DNA of 64,000 bases from Clostridium_AD sp050717635 (GCF_050717635.1 NZ_JBOITO010000025.1:62001-126000), one strand, 5' to 3'; counted from the stretch's first letter, positions 9,346-19,258 are shown. Notes: generated by a model from the sequence alone, not told the origin. A program made the numbers and translations.

Positions 9346-10374
9346 TTATTTTACTTCTACTATCCATCCTTCAGGAGGTTTTACATCTCCAAACTGAATT
9401 CCATAAAGAGTATCATAAAGTTTTTTAGTAATGGGGCCTACTTCTGTTTCACTGTGAAAAATATGAAGGTTACCCTTATATTCTATGCCACCAATAGGGG
9501 ATATTACAGCGGCAGTACCACATGCACCCGTTTCTTTAAATTCATCAAGATTATTTACTAGAACATCTCTTTCTTGTACCTCTAATTCTAAATATTCTTT
9601 TGCAAGGTATAATAGTGAATACTTAGTTATGCTAGCAAGAATCGATGGAGATTTTGGAGTTACAAATATATTATCTTTGGTAATTCCAAAGAAGTTTGCA
9701 GCGCCTACTTCTTCAATTTTGGTATGAGTTGCAGGATCAAGGTATATACAGTCTGCAAAACCTTTTTCTTTAGCAAACTCATGAGCCAAAAGACTTGCAG
9801 CATAATTCCCTCCAACCTTTGCGGCTCCAGTTCCATGAGGTGCCGCTCTATCGTAGTCTTCTGAAATCATAAAGTTTACTGGAGCAAGCCCACCTTTGAA
9901 ATAAGCGCCTACAGGACAACAGAATATTCCAAATAAAAATTCAGGAGCTGTTCTTACTCCTAGATTATCACCAATACCTATGACATAAGGCCTAAGATAA
10001 AGTGTTGCACCAGTTCCATATGGTGGAACAAAAGCTTCATTTGCTTTAACAACTTGAATACAGGCATCAACAAATTTCTCCACGGGTATTTCGGGCATAA
10101 GGATACGGTTACAACTTGCACTAATACGTTTAGCATTTTCATAAGGCCTGAACAGTTGGATTTTACCATCTTTTGTACGATAGGCTTTTAAGCCTTCAAA
10201 ACATTGTTGGCCATAATGAATAGCAGTTGAAGCCTCACTTATAGAAATCTTATTATCTTCAACAAGTTTTCCATCATCCCATTTTCCATTCTTCCATATT
10301 GAAACATAACGTAAATCTGTTTTAGTATAACTAAAACCCAATTTACTCCAATCGATATTAACATTTGTGCTCAT
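9346..10374 (-). CDS. ilvE: Branched-chain amino acid aminotransferase
   Basis: A cytoplasmic PLP enzyme that interconverts Leu, Ile and Val with their 2-oxo acids, using glutamate/2-oxoglutarate. The 342-residue length and the motifs fit the type II (fold IV) BCAT group: YGQQCFEGLKAYR near residue 54, RPY near 128, and the PLP lysine K186 in GTGAAKVGGNYAASL. The C-terminal part has GTAAVISPIG near 286. AGGAGG precedes the ATG at 10374. It stands alone; I saw no T-box in the 170 bp upstream. Confidence 0.95.
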   Translation of the reverse strand: MSTNVNIDWSKLGFSYTKTDLRYVSIWKNGKWDDGKLVEDNKISISEASTAIHYGQQCFEGLKAYRTKDGKIQLFRPYENAKRISASCNRILMPEIPVEKFVDACIQVVKANEAFVPPYGTGATLYLRPYVIGIGDNLGVRTAPEFLFGIFCCPVGAYFKGGLAPVNFMISEDYDRAAPHGTGAAKVGGNYAASLLAHEFAKEKGFADCIYLDPATHTKIEEVGAANFFGITKDNIFVTPKSPSILASITKYSLLYLAKEYLELEVQERDVLVNNLDEFKETGACGTAAVISPIGGIEYKGNLHIFHSETEVGPITKKLYDTLYGIQFGDVKPPEGWIVEVK

Positions 10375-10543
10375 ATTAATCCTCCTATTATGTAGAATTT
10401 GGTTCTTTTTTTATAAAAAAATTTCTATAATATATTAATACGATTATTATAACATAAAGTATGGACAAGAAATCACACTAGCAGCATTTAAACCAATAAA
10501 ATTCAGAATATTTTTAAAACAGTAAAGAGACACACTAATATTC

Positions 10544-11185
10544 TTAAAATAATTTCTTGAAACAACTCTTACATAAAGTAGTTTTACCCTTGTTTGCAGA
10601 AAGACAATCATCCTTTAAAACTTGTTTACCACATATTTCACATATGTGTTTTGAGGAAGGGCCACAATTAGCAGTCATAGAATTAGATTTATTTATATTA
10701 GCACCTAAAACACTTTTCTTATTTGATGGTAGATTATAATTAATAGGTTCCGACTTTTCCTTATTATTAACTATTAAATAATCAATGCTATATGCACTTT
10801 CTCCAAAAAGTTCCAACTCAAACCTGGGATTTTTTGCATCATAAAACTCTTCAATAATAATTCTTGTAACTTGGGCGTCATTTACTATAAGTCCACTTTT
10901 CTCAATGCCATCAAAAATACTTTTTGTTATATTGGTTGTATCAGGATGTCTTTTTTTACTTTTATAGAATACTTTTAAAACAGCAATAAGAGATTCAGTT
11001 AAGATAATACTTGGATTTTGGCTTCTACATTGATAAGCAATCTCTTCTTCATATAGTGCATATCTATCATGGTATTTACCAGAATTATAAGGTAAAATAG
11101 CTCTTCCATTCATGTTAGAAAGTTTAAAATTAGATTTTGTAATAGGTGAGCCTTTTATTATGACTTTTGCGTATGTGTTACTCAT
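10544..11185 (-). CDS. RusA-like Holliday junction nuclease with zinc-ribbon tail
   Basis: Residues 1-125 match the RusA endodeoxyribonuclease fold, with D82, N85, D92 and D103 (DTTNITKSIFDGIEKSG, then VNDAQV) standing where RusA has its metal-binding acidic cluster. The C-terminus adds a four-Cys ribbon (CEICGKQ and CKSCF at about 180-210) that classical RusA lacks. RusA genes usually sit in prophages, but no phage genes surround this one: ilvE lies downstream and tsaD is divergent upstream. It may be a domesticated resolvase. The fold assignment is fairly firm; activity is inferred. Confidence 0.75.
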   Translation of the reverse strand: MSNTYAKVIIKGSPITKSNFKLSNMNGRAILPYNSGKYHDRYALYEEEIAYQCRSQNPSIILTESLIAVLKVFYKSKKRHPDTTNITKSIFDGIEKSGLIVNDAQVTRIIIEEFYDAKNPRFELELFGESAYSIDYLIVNNKEKSEPINYNLPSNKKSVLGANINKSNSMTANCGPSSKHICEICGKQVLKDDCLSANKGKTTLCKSCFKKLF

Positions 11186-11418
11186 AAATGCCTCCTAGGT
11201 TATATATATAATATATATTAACTGTTGATTAATTTTTCAAAAATATAATCATATGTACAAGTATATCATAGAAAAAATTTGATATCATATAGTTAATAAA
11301 GTATAATTGGTTTGTGTAATTAATAGATATAACCATTATAATAATGTAACTATATTTAGAATGGTTTTACGAATATATAGAAAAATCATATAAACAATAC
11401 TAAAGGTGGGTAAAAACA

Positions 11419-12441
11419 ATGGAAAAAGATATTAAAATACTTGCAATTGAATCAAGTTGTGATGAGACCGCAGCAGCGGTAGTGGTGAATGGACGCCAGG
11501 TTCTATCAAATATAATTGCATCACAAATTGATATACATGAAAAATTTGGAGGGGTTGTTCCAGAGGTAGCATCTAGAATGCATATAGAAGTAATAAGTGC
11601 TGTGGTTCAAGAGGCACTAGATGAAGCAGAAGTTACATTAGATGACATAGATGCAATAGGAGTAACTTATGGACCAGGGCTTGTAGGGGCACTACTAGTA
11701 GGAGTTCAATATGCTAAGGGTCTAGCATATGCAACGGGTAAACCACTAGTAGGAGTTAATCATATAGAAGGTCATATTAGTGCTAATTTTATTCAATATA
11801 AGACGCTTAAACCACCCTTTGTATGCTTGGTAGTTTCAGGAGGGCACACATTTATTGTGTATATGAAAGATTATGGTGAGTTTGAAATTATGGCTCAAAC
11901 TAGAGATGATGCAGCTGGAGAAGCATTCGATAAGGTGGCTAGGGCTATTGGTCTTGGATATCCAGGTGGTCCTAAAATAGATAAAATAGCAAAAGAAGGA
12001 AATGAAAATGCTATAGTGTTTCCAAGAGCTAAATTTCATGATAATACCTTAGACTTTTCTTTTAGTGGAGTTAAATCAGCGGTGTTGAATTATTTGAACA
12101 AAATGAATATGAAAAATGAAAAAATTAATGTGCCTGATGTGGCAGCATCTTTTCAAAAGGCAGTGGTTAGTGTCTTAGTAGACAATGCTATGAAGGCTTG
12201 CGTAATTAAAGGTGTAGATAAAATAACACTCGCAGGTGGCGTTGCATCAAATTCTTGCCTTAGAGAGACGATGACAATAGAAGGACAAAAGAAAAGTATT
12301 AAAGTTTTGTATCCGGAAATAATACTTTGCACAGATAATGCAGCTATGATTGGAAGTGCAGCTTATTTTGAACTAATTAAAGGAAGAGTTTCGGGGCTAA
12401 CGCTGAATGCAATACCAAATTTAAAACTGGGGGACAGATAG
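11419..12441 (+). CDS. tsaD: tRNA N6-adenosine threonylcarbamoyltransferase
   Basis: TsaD transfers the threonylcarbamoyl group from TC-AMP to A37 of ANN-decoding tRNAs, working with TsaB and TsaE (not in this window). The 340-residue protein starts with LAIESSCDETAAAVV and carries the metal-binding NHIEGH motif near residue 114, the loop VSGGHTFIVY, and DFSFSGVKSAV. AAAGGTGGG precedes the ATG. It is monocistronic, with a terminator right after the stop. Confidence 0.97.
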   Translation: MEKDIKILAIESSCDETAAAVVVNGRQVLSNIIASQIDIHEKFGGVVPEVASRMHIEVISAVVQEALDEAEVTLDDIDAIGVTYGPGLVGALLVGVQYAKGLAYATGKPLVGVNHIEGHISANFIQYKTLKPPFVCLVVSGGHTFIVYMKDYGEFEIMAQTRDDAAGEAFDKVARAIGLGYPGGPKIDKIAKEGNENAIVFPRAKFHDNTLDFSFSGVKSAVLNYLNKMNMKNEKINVPDVAASFQKAVVSVLVDNAMKACVIKGVDKITLAGGVASNSCLRETMTIEGQKKSIKVLYPEIILCTDNAAMIGSAAYFELIKGRVSGLTLNAIPNLKLGDR

Positions 12442-12446
12442 CAAAT

Positions 12447-12490
12447 AAAAAAAGAAATGCCGGTATATTGATACCGGTATTTCTTTTTTT
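12447..12490. terminator. Terminator between tsaD and the AI-2E permease gene
   Basis: A long perfect stem with GCCGGTAT at its top, an ATTG loop and A/T runs at both ends. It serves both convergent genes. Confidence 0.92.
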
Positions 12491-12511
12491 ATATATTTTA
12501 TTGTGAAATAA

Positions 12512-13624
12512 TTATAATTCAATATCTTTTTCCATAAGTTTTCGGTTAATGGATCTTTTAACTAGCAGTACAATAACTGCTAGTGTAGGTGCTCCGAGGA
12601 ACATGCCAAGAAGACCAAAGGCTCCACCGCCTATAAGTATGGCAAGTATAATAAGTAAAGGACTTAATCCAAGAGAGTTTCCAAGTATCTTAGGTCCTAA
12701 GTACAACCCATCAAATTGCTGAAGAGCAATAATGAATACAAGCACCCAAAAGGCAGCTATAGGGCTATAAAATAGAGTGATGAAAAAAGCGGGAACCATT
12801 CCAATAAGTGGACCGAAATATGGAATCATATTTGTAAATCCGATTATTAAGCTTATAAGCACGGTATAAGGTACTCCGAAAATACTAAGTCCCACAAAGC
12901 ACATAAGAGCAATAATAAGTGAGTCTATGGTTTTTCCTATAACAAAATTAGAAAAAATATTATTTACTTCGTCACCGAATATTATAAAACTATCTGCCTT
13001 TTCTTTTGCTAAAATTGCATAAATTAATTTTTTTATATTTAATATTAAAATTTCTTTATCCTTTAGAAGATATATAGAAACAATAAATCCAAATAAAAAC
13101 TTCATAATTGAAGAGGTAAAGCCTATGGCAGTTAGGAAAGCTACATTAATACCAACATTTAAAAAATCACTTAACTTAGCCGTCAAAGTAGTAGCATTTT
13201 CATTTAAATATTCAGTTACACCATATTTATCAAGTAATTGAATCTTGTCCATATTTTTAGTAAACCAAATTTGAGTTTTAGATATATATCCAGGAGTTAG
13301 AGATGCCAGTTCACTAATATTATCACCTATATTTGGGGTTAGTATAGTGATACTAAAATATAATATTCCTAAAACAATTATATATAGTGAGAGCAAAGTT
13401 ACGACACGTTTTGTATGGAAATTGTTTTCAATAATAACCATAATTGGGTTTAATAAATAGGCTATGCCGAACGCCCATATAAATGAGCTTATGTATGATA
13501 TAAAAACACTAATACCATTTGTAAGCAGCTCTATATCATTTACCACTCTGAATAAAATAAAGGTTATTAAGATAATTGGAATTAAATTTAAATAAGGGAT
13601 TCGTTTATTTTTGAACAAGCTCAA
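12512..13624 (-). CDS. AI-2E (YtvI/PerM) family membrane permease
   Basis: The 370-residue integral membrane protein has seven to eight predicted helices and the family pattern of this UPF0118/AI-2E group: GFTNMIPYFGPLIGMVPA near residue 262, then QFDGLYLGPKILGNSLGLSP near 300. Members have been linked to autoinducer-2 export or Na+/H+ exchange; the substrate here is unknown. The start is a TTG at 13624 with AAGGAAG just upstream; no ATG fits the ribosome site. Confidence 0.88.
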   Translation of the reverse strand: MSLFKNKRIPYLNLIPIILITFILFRVVNDIELLTNGISVFISYISSFIWAFGIAYLLNPIMVIIENNFHTKRVVTLLSLYIIVLGILYFSITILTPNIGDNISELASLTPGYISKTQIWFTKNMDKIQLLDKYGVTEYLNENATTLTAKLSDFLNVGINVAFLTAIGFTSSIMKFLFGFIVSIYLLKDKEILILNIKKLIYAILAKEKADSFIIFGDEVNNIFSNFVIGKTIDSLIIALMCFVGLSIFGVPYTVLISLIIGFTNMIPYFGPLIGMVPAFFITLFYSPIAAFWVLVFIIALQQFDGLYLGPKILGNSLGLSPLLIILAILIGGGAFGLLGMFLGAPTLAVIVLLVKRSINRKLMEKDIEL

Positions 13625-13782
13625 TTCACTTCCTTAGTTAGGGATTATTTTAATATTAATATCATAATATTATATATCATAAATATTAAATTTAAAAGAT
13701 GTTTATGATATATTTGAGGAGATTATATATTAAAGTATTGACCACGAAAGTTGTTGTTAATCAAAATAAAGTATCTGGAATA

Positions 13783-13821
13783 AAAATAGACTATTATATT
13801 GCGTAGTCTATTTTACTTTTT
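13783..13821 (+). terminator. Terminator-like hairpin without an upstream gene
   Basis: A perfect 11-bp stem (13783-13793 with 13804-13814) is followed by T-rich sequence. No rightward gene precedes it, so it may shield the TetR operon from readthrough or be left from a lost gene. Confidence 0.55.
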
Positions 13822-13876
13822 TGTCTAACTATAAAAAAGCATTATGAATGTTCATATATTATTTATAATATAATTA

Positions 13877-13937
13877 TTGACTAATGGTCATAAAAGTATA
13901 TACTAAATAAGTACGGTAAACAAATGACTGTTGGTCA
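13877..13937 (+). promoter_or_regulatory. TetR-operon promoter with two operator palindromes
   Basis: A -35 TTGACT (13877-13882) and -10 TATACT (13899-13904) are 16 bp apart. Two 13-bp palindromes of form TGAC-N5-GTCA lie at 13878-13890, over the -35, and at 13925-13937, between the -10 and the start codon. Their centres are 47 bp apart. They are probably sites for the TetR-family protein encoded next. Confidence 0.75.
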
Positions 13938-13971
13938 CAAATAAAAGGATAAGAAGGATGGTAAGTGAACT

Positions 13972-14595
13972 ATGGAAAAAGATAAGATTATTAAAAGCAA
14001 ACAAAGTAAATCAGAAATAAATAAGTTAAAGAAACAAAAGAGCCTATACGATGCAGCTTATGAACTTTTTACAACTAAAGGGATTAATGACACTGCTATA
14101 AACGATATTGTAAAAAAAGCAGGAGTTGCTAAAGGAACGTTTTATCTTTACTTTAAAGATAAATATCATATTATTGACTTTATAATTTTAAGAAAGAGTT
14201 CAAAAGTATTAAAAGAAGCTATTGAGGTATCTATGAATAAGGAGTTTAAAGAATTTAATGATAAAGTAATCTTCTTTGTAGATTATATAATTGAGTACTT
14301 AAGGAGTGATAAAAGGCTTTTAAGGCTTATCTATAAGAATCTTTCTTGGGGCATTTATAGAAAGGTCATAGCAGAACCTTTGGAGTACGACGAAATGAAA
14401 GAAATCGCAAAAGTGTTTATGGATAATATAGTGAGTGAAACTATGTGTATAAACGAAGCTGAAAAAACATTATTTATGATTATTGAGCTAACAGGTTCCG
14501 TGTGCTATAGCTCAATTATTTTAGAGGAGCCAGATACTATAGACAATATGAAACCTATGTTATTTAAAACTATTAAAAAAATGTTACAAAATTAA
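13972..14595 (+). CDS. TetR-family regulator of the downstream MMPL operon
   Basis: The 207-residue protein has an N-terminal TetR helix-turn-helix (LYDAAYELFTTKGINDTAINDIVKKAGVAKGTFYLYFKDK split around residues 25-65) and a C-terminal ligand/dimer domain. It is the first gene of an operon with the MMPL transporter (24-bp gap) and the heptad-repeat protein. Two TGAC-N5-GTCA palindromes in its own promoter suggest autorepression relieved by a substrate of the pump. A lysine-rich N-terminal extension of about 25 residues precedes the HTH. Confidence 0.9.
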   Translation: MEKDKIIKSKQSKSEINKLKKQKSLYDAAYELFTTKGINDTAINDIVKKAGVAKGTFYLYFKDKYHIIDFIILRKSSKVLKEAIEVSMNKEFKEFNDKVIFFVDYIIEYLRSDKRLLRLIYKNLSWGIYRKVIAEPLEYDEMKEIAKVFMDNIVSETMCINEAEKTLFMIIELTGSVCYSSIILEEPDTIDNMKPMLFKTIKKMLQN

Positions 14596-14619
14596 TTTTA
14601 TAAGAAAGGGATGACCTAA

Positions 14620-16704
14620 TTGAAAAAGTTCGGACACTTTATAGCAAAAAACAGGATTCTAGTTTTAATTATTTCTACATTGCTACTAATTCCAGCTGTA
14701 TTTGGAATGGTAAATACAAAAATAAATTATGATCTTTTGACCTATCTTCCACAAAACCTTGATTCCATGAAGGGACAAAATATTTTAGATAAAACATTTT
14801 CAAATGCAGCTACATCAATGCTTATTATTGAGGATATGGAAGCTAAGGATGTTTTAAAAATAAAAGCAAAGGTTGCAAAGGTTCAAGGTGTAGAAAAAGT
14901 TATTTGGGTAGATGATATTTTAGATACTACTGTACCTAAGGAAATTTTACCGGAAGAAATTAAAAGTTCTTTTTATAGTGGAAATTCTACTATGTTAATA
15001 ATTAAATTTAAAGAATCTGCATCTTCAGAAGCCACTCAAAATGGTATAACAAATATAAGAAAGGTAACAAATAAGCAGTGTTATTTAAGCGGTATATCCG
15101 CAATTGTTAAGGATACTAAAGATTTAGCTGATAGTGAAACACCGTTCTATGTAATGATTGCCGTGATATTATCGGTGATAGTTTTATCTTTAACAATGAA
15201 ATCTGTTATAATTCCATTTATTTTTTTATTAGGGATAGGTTATGCCATATTATATAATATGGGGACAAATATATTCCTGGGACAAATTTCCTATGTAACA
15301 AAGGCATTAGCAGCAGTACTTCAACTGGGTGTAACTATGGATTATTCAATATTTTTACTTCATAGATATGATGAGGAAAGAGAACTTATGCCAAATAATC
15401 ATATAGGAGCAATGGGAGAGGCTATAGCAAATACCATGGTTGCTATATCGGGAAGCTCACTAACAACTATAGCAGGTTTTCTGGCATTATGTACTATGCA
15501 ACTTGCCTTAGGTAAGGATATTGGAATAGTAATGGCAAAGGGTGTATTACTTGGGGTTATAACTACGATAACGGTATTACCTTCATTGATTTTAATATTT
15601 GATAAACCTATTCATAGATTTAGTCACAAAACCATATTACCTGAATTTAATAAATTATCTAAGCTGGCTACGAAACACCATAAAGCAATCACTATAGTAT
15701 TTTTACTCCTATTTATACCAGCTATTTATGGAAATAATCACACTAAGGTTTATTACAATTTAGATGAATCTCTACCAAAGAGTTTAGATTCTATTATAGC
15801 AACCAATAAACTAAAAAAAGATTACAATATGACCTCAACACACTTTATTATAATAAATGATAAGCTTGAAACTAATAAAGTTAAGGAAATGGTAAAAAAA
15901 ATAGAAAAGGTAGATGGAATTGAAAAGGTGCTTGCATCAGATAAATATTTAGGACCACTTATTCCAGAAAGTTTTATACCAGAGGATATTAAAGCTATAG
16001 TTCAAAAGGGTGGCTATAAGCTAATAATGGCAAATTCTAAATATAAGGCAGCTACAAACGAAGAAAGTGGTCAGATAGATGAAGTGATCAAAATTACAAA
16101 GGAATATGATCCGAAATCAATGATTTCAGGAGAAGGAAATCTTACTAAAGATTTAACTGAAATAGCAGATGTAGATTTTAAGCATGTGAGTATAGCATCT
16201 ATTGGTGCAATATTTGCTATAATACTTCTAATATTTGCATCTCTATCTGTACCAGTAATTTTGGTTTTAGCTATACAACTGGCAATATTCATAAATATGG
16301 CAATTTCATGCTATACAGGCGCTGTTATACCCTTTGTAGCATCTATAGTAATTGGAACTATACAGCTTGGTGCCACAGTTGACTATGCAATATTACTGAC
16401 AACAAGATTTAGAGAAGAAATGAGAAATGGATACGATAAAATAAAGGCTATGGAGATAGCAGTAAAAGGTTCGGCAAAATCTATTGTAACTAGTGCATTA
16501 ACCTTTTTCGCAGCTACTGCTGGTGTAGCAATTATTTCTGAAATGGAAATGATAAGTTCATTATGCACAATGATGGCAAGGGGCGCACTAATCAGTATGG
16601 CAATTATATTGCTTGTTCTTCCATCTATATTAATTGTAAGTGAAAAGGTAATACAGGCAACTAGTAGGAATTTCAAAACTAAACCAGGAACAATTAGTAA
16701 ATAA
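14620..16704 (+). CDS. MMPL/RND-family membrane transporter
   Basis: The 694-residue protein has two repeats, each with one helix, a large extracellular loop and five more helices, as in the MMPL branch of the RND superfamily. Marks include GVTMDYSIFLLHRY near residue 237 and GATVDYAILLTTRF near 586, which carry the membrane aspartates expected for proton coupling. It probably exports a lipid or hydrophobic compound. The start is a TTG at 14620 after AAAGGG. It lies between the tetR gene and a secreted heptad-repeat protein, a common Gram-positive arrangement. Confidence 0.9.
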   Translation: MKKFGHFIAKNRILVLIISTLLLIPAVFGMVNTKINYDLLTYLPQNLDSMKGQNILDKTFSNAATSMLIIEDMEAKDVLKIKAKVAKVQGVEKVIWVDDILDTTVPKEILPEEIKSSFYSGNSTMLIIKFKESASSEATQNGITNIRKVTNKQCYLSGISAIVKDTKDLADSETPFYVMIAVILSVIVLSLTMKSVIIPFIFLLGIGYAILYNMGTNIFLGQISYVTKALAAVLQLGVTMDYSIFLLHRYDEERELMPNNHIGAMGEAIANTMVAISGSSLTTIAGFLALCTMQLALGKDIGIVMAKGVLLGVITTITVLPSLILIFDKPIHRFSHKTILPEFNKLSKLATKHHKAITIVFLLLFIPAIYGNNHTKVYYNLDESLPKSLDSIIATNKLKKDYNMTSTHFIIINDKLETNKVKEMVKKIEKVDGIEKVLASDKYLGPLIPESFIPEDIKAIVQKGGYKLIMANSKYKAATNEESGQIDEVIKITKEYDPKSMISGEGNLTKDLTEIADVDFKHVSIASIGAIFAIILLIFASLSVPVILVLAIQLAIFINMAISCYTGAVIPFVASIVIGTIQLGATVDYAILLTTRFREEMRNGYDKIKAMEIAVKGSAKSIVTSALTFFAATAGVAIISEMEMISSLCTMMARGALISMAIILLVLPSILIVSEKVIQATSRNFKTKPGTISK

Positions 16705-16726
16705 AAATAAGGGGAGATGTATTAAC

Positions 16727-19027
16727 ATGAAAAACAGATGTATGTCAAAAAAATTATTAAGTGTAGTTTTAATAGTAACATTAGTTAGTTCAAATATGGT
16801 ATATGCAACAGAATTAATTAAAAAGGATGAAACTGTATATGTAACATTAAGTCAAAAAGGAGAAGTTAAAGAAAGAATAGTGAGTGACTGGCTCCATTCA
16901 GATGAGAAGAATGTTGAAGTTCAAGATAAATCTATATTAAAGGATATAAAAAATGTAAAGGGGGAAGAAAAACCAAATGGTATTGGTGAAAATTTAACTT
17001 GGAAGTTAGAGGGAAACGATATCTATTATCGAGGGACTACTGATAAAAAACTTCCTATAGATGTAAATGTTAAATACACGCTTAATGGAAAGGAAATTAA
17101 GCCGGAGAATTTAGCAGGAAAAAGTGGAGAACTAAAAATGAAAATTGATTATGTGAATAATGATAGCCATATGGTTAATATTAAAGGGAAAATGAGAAAA
17201 ATATACACTCCATTTAGTACTGTAACTGTATTGGACTTGCCAGTAGATAATTTTAAAAATGTTAAAATTAATAGTGGGAAAATGATTAATGATGGTAATA
17301 ATCAAATAGTTACTTTCATTTGTCTTCCAGGAATGAAAGAAAGTTTAGATTTAAAGGATAACATCTTAGATTTAAAAGAAAGTTTAGAGATTACTGCTCA
17401 GGTTAAAAATTTTGAGATGGGACCTATAATGATAACGGGAACACCTGAACTTCCGGATATGAGTGAATTTAAAAGTGCATCTACTTTAGATGATTTAATA
17501 AAAGGTATTAATGATATTAAAGATGCTAGTACTAAGTTAGCTGATGGAACAGGTAAATTGGTTGTTGGTCAAAAGGCTTTAGCTGATAACATGACATTGT
17601 TTAATGGTGGGGTAAGTAAGCTGGGAATTGGAGCTTTAGGATTAAATAATGGTGTTGCAAAACTTGGAGATGGTGTAAATGCAGCACAAAGTGGTGCGAT
17701 GCAAGTAGCGGGTGGGTTAAAAGCATTCCAGGTAGGTACTACAAAGTTCGGTAGTGGAGCGCAGCAATTTGGAGTAGGCGCATTAGACTTTGCTACAAAT
17801 TCAAAAGGCTTTGCTAATGGAGCAGTTAAGGTAGCAGATGGAACAGACAAATTAATTATAGGGTCTAAAGCACTTTCAGATGGAGCTAATAAGTTAGCAG
17901 AAGGGACTAACACGGTGTCAACTAAAATGGAATCACTAAGCACAGGACTAGATACAATGGTTGAGTCTACAACATCACTACAGCAAGGTCAAAAGAAGGT
18001 AATAGATGGAACAGAGCAAAGTTTAAAAGGTATAGATAAACTAAAAAGAGGTAAACAATTGGAGATGAAATCTACTGAAGCTTTAATAGTAAGAATTGAG
18101 AAATTACAGGGGCTTGTTAGCCTCCTAGGAAAAATTCCTGGAACAGGTGAAATAGCAGATAATTTCAATAGTGAATTAGAAAATGAAAAAGCGGGACTTG
18201 TAGCTTTAAAAGATGGTGGGAATGAATTATTACAAGGATTAAATGAACTTGAACAAGGTATAGTAAAAATTAAAGCTGGTTCAGAACAGGTAAATACAGG
18301 TATGAGTCAGCTACAAGAAGGACAAAAAAGTGCAGCTTCAGGGTCAAAAGAATTAGCTAAGTCTACAAAACAAATATCAGATAAAAGTAGTGAATTAGCT
18401 AAAGGAGCAGTAGGACTTGCACAAGGTGGAGAAAAATTAGGACCAGCTGCAGAAAGCCTTAGAACTGGTAGCGATGGACTTACAGGTGGAGCAGATAAGT
18501 TAAATGTTGCAGCTAAAGATTTAAGTATGGGAACAAAAACAATGGCAGAAAGTACCCAGAAATTAGTTGGAGGTTCTCAAAGTGTAGTAGATGGTTTGGC
18601 GAAATTGAATAGCGAAGGTGTGAAACCATTAATGGAAGGAACAACTAAACTTAATTCAGCAGCTAAAGAACTTTCTGTGGGATCGGTAAAATTAAAAGAT
18701 GGTGCAGATAAATTAGTAGATGGAAGTAAAGAGTTAGATGAAAATATGATAAAATTCGATAAAGAGGGTATTCAAAAGATAAGTAGCAAGGTTGATAGTA
18801 AAATGGGAGATTTACAAGATGTAATTGATGTAAAAGATGAACTTGTGGAAGTATCCAACAATTATGGCACCTTCTCAGGTATAGGTGACGAGATGGACGG
18901 TAAAGTTAAATTTGTTATGAAAACTGATGAAATAAGAGTGAAAACTACAAAAGTTAAAGATGAAAAAGAAACTGTTAAAGAAGAGAAAATAGGATTATTT
19001 GGATGGATAAAGAACTTGTTTAGCTAA
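16727..19027 (+). CDS. Secreted/anchored heptad-repeat protein (YhgE/Pip-like repeats)
   Basis: A signal peptide (residues about 7-26, ending near VYATE) is followed by a beta-rich N-domain to about 245. A long tract to about residue 690 follows, in which short units with the pattern x-L-x-x-G recur (for example KLADGTGKLVVGQ, QVAGGLKAFQVG). This is the heptad pattern seen in YhgE/Pip-type proteins next to MMPL or ABC pumps. Unlike YhgE it lacks the C-terminal six-helix domain and ends with an aromatic IGLFGWIKNLFS helix that may touch the membrane. It is probably a periplasm-like partner of the MMPL pump. Function is unproven. Confidence 0.75.
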   Translation: MKNRCMSKKLLSVVLIVTLVSSNMVYATELIKKDETVYVTLSQKGEVKERIVSDWLHSDEKNVEVQDKSILKDIKNVKGEEKPNGIGENLTWKLEGNDIYYRGTTDKKLPIDVNVKYTLNGKEIKPENLAGKSGELKMKIDYVNNDSHMVNIKGKMRKIYTPFSTVTVLDLPVDNFKNVKINSGKMINDGNNQIVTFICLPGMKESLDLKDNILDLKESLEITAQVKNFEMGPIMITGTPELPDMSEFKSASTLDDLIKGINDIKDASTKLADGTGKLVVGQKALADNMTLFNGGVSKLGIGALGLNNGVAKLGDGVNAAQSGAMQVAGGLKAFQVGTTKFGSGAQQFGVGALDFATNSKGFANGAVKVADGTDKLIIGSKALSDGANKLAEGTNTVSTKMESLSTGLDTMVESTTSLQQGQKKVIDGTEQSLKGIDKLKRGKQLEMKSTEALIVRIEKLQGLVSLLGKIPGTGEIADNFNSELENEKAGLVALKDGGNELLQGLNELEQGIVKIKAGSEQVNTGMSQLQEGQKSAASGSKELAKSTKQISDKSSELAKGAVGLAQGGEKLGPAAESLRTGSDGLTGGADKLNVAAKDLSMGTKTMAESTQKLVGGSQSVVDGLAKLNSEGVKPLMEGTTKLNSAAKELSVGSVKLKDGADKLVDGSKELDENMIKFDKEGIQKISSKVDSKMGDLQDVIDVKDELVEVSNNYGTFSGIGDEMDGKVKFVMKTDEIRVKTTKVKDEKETVKEEKIGLFGWIKNLFS

Positions 19028-19134
19028 CCATAACTCATTATTTATTTGTGCTAATGTTGACCATATTACTTTGCCATATTTAACAGAAGAAAAATAATAT
19101 CTAAAGCAATAGAAGAAGTTTTTACAAAATAGGA

Positions 19135-19185
19135 AACAAAAGGACATCATTTATTTAATATAAAAGATGTTCTTTTGTTATTTTT
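19135..19185 (+). terminator. Terminator of the TetR-MMPL operon
   Basis: Arms 19135-19148 and 19166-19179 pair over 14 bp with one mismatch and a T run follows. Confidence 0.75.
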
Positions 19186-19258
19186 ATACGTATAATGATA
19201 GAGGAGTAAAAAAATGATTAATAATTATTCTTATAACATTACAATAAGGAGTAAAATT

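Noticed and set aside
13735..13806. Possible 22-codon peptide ending in the hairpin at 13783
   Set aside because: The TTG start is 18 bases from the nearest AGGAG and the frame only runs into the hairpin; no support for translation.
17569..17943. Open frame opposite the heptad-repeat gene
   Set aside because: It is a shadow of the repetitive coding strand; Pro/Ala-rich content mirrors the Gly/Leu repeats and there is no ribosome site.
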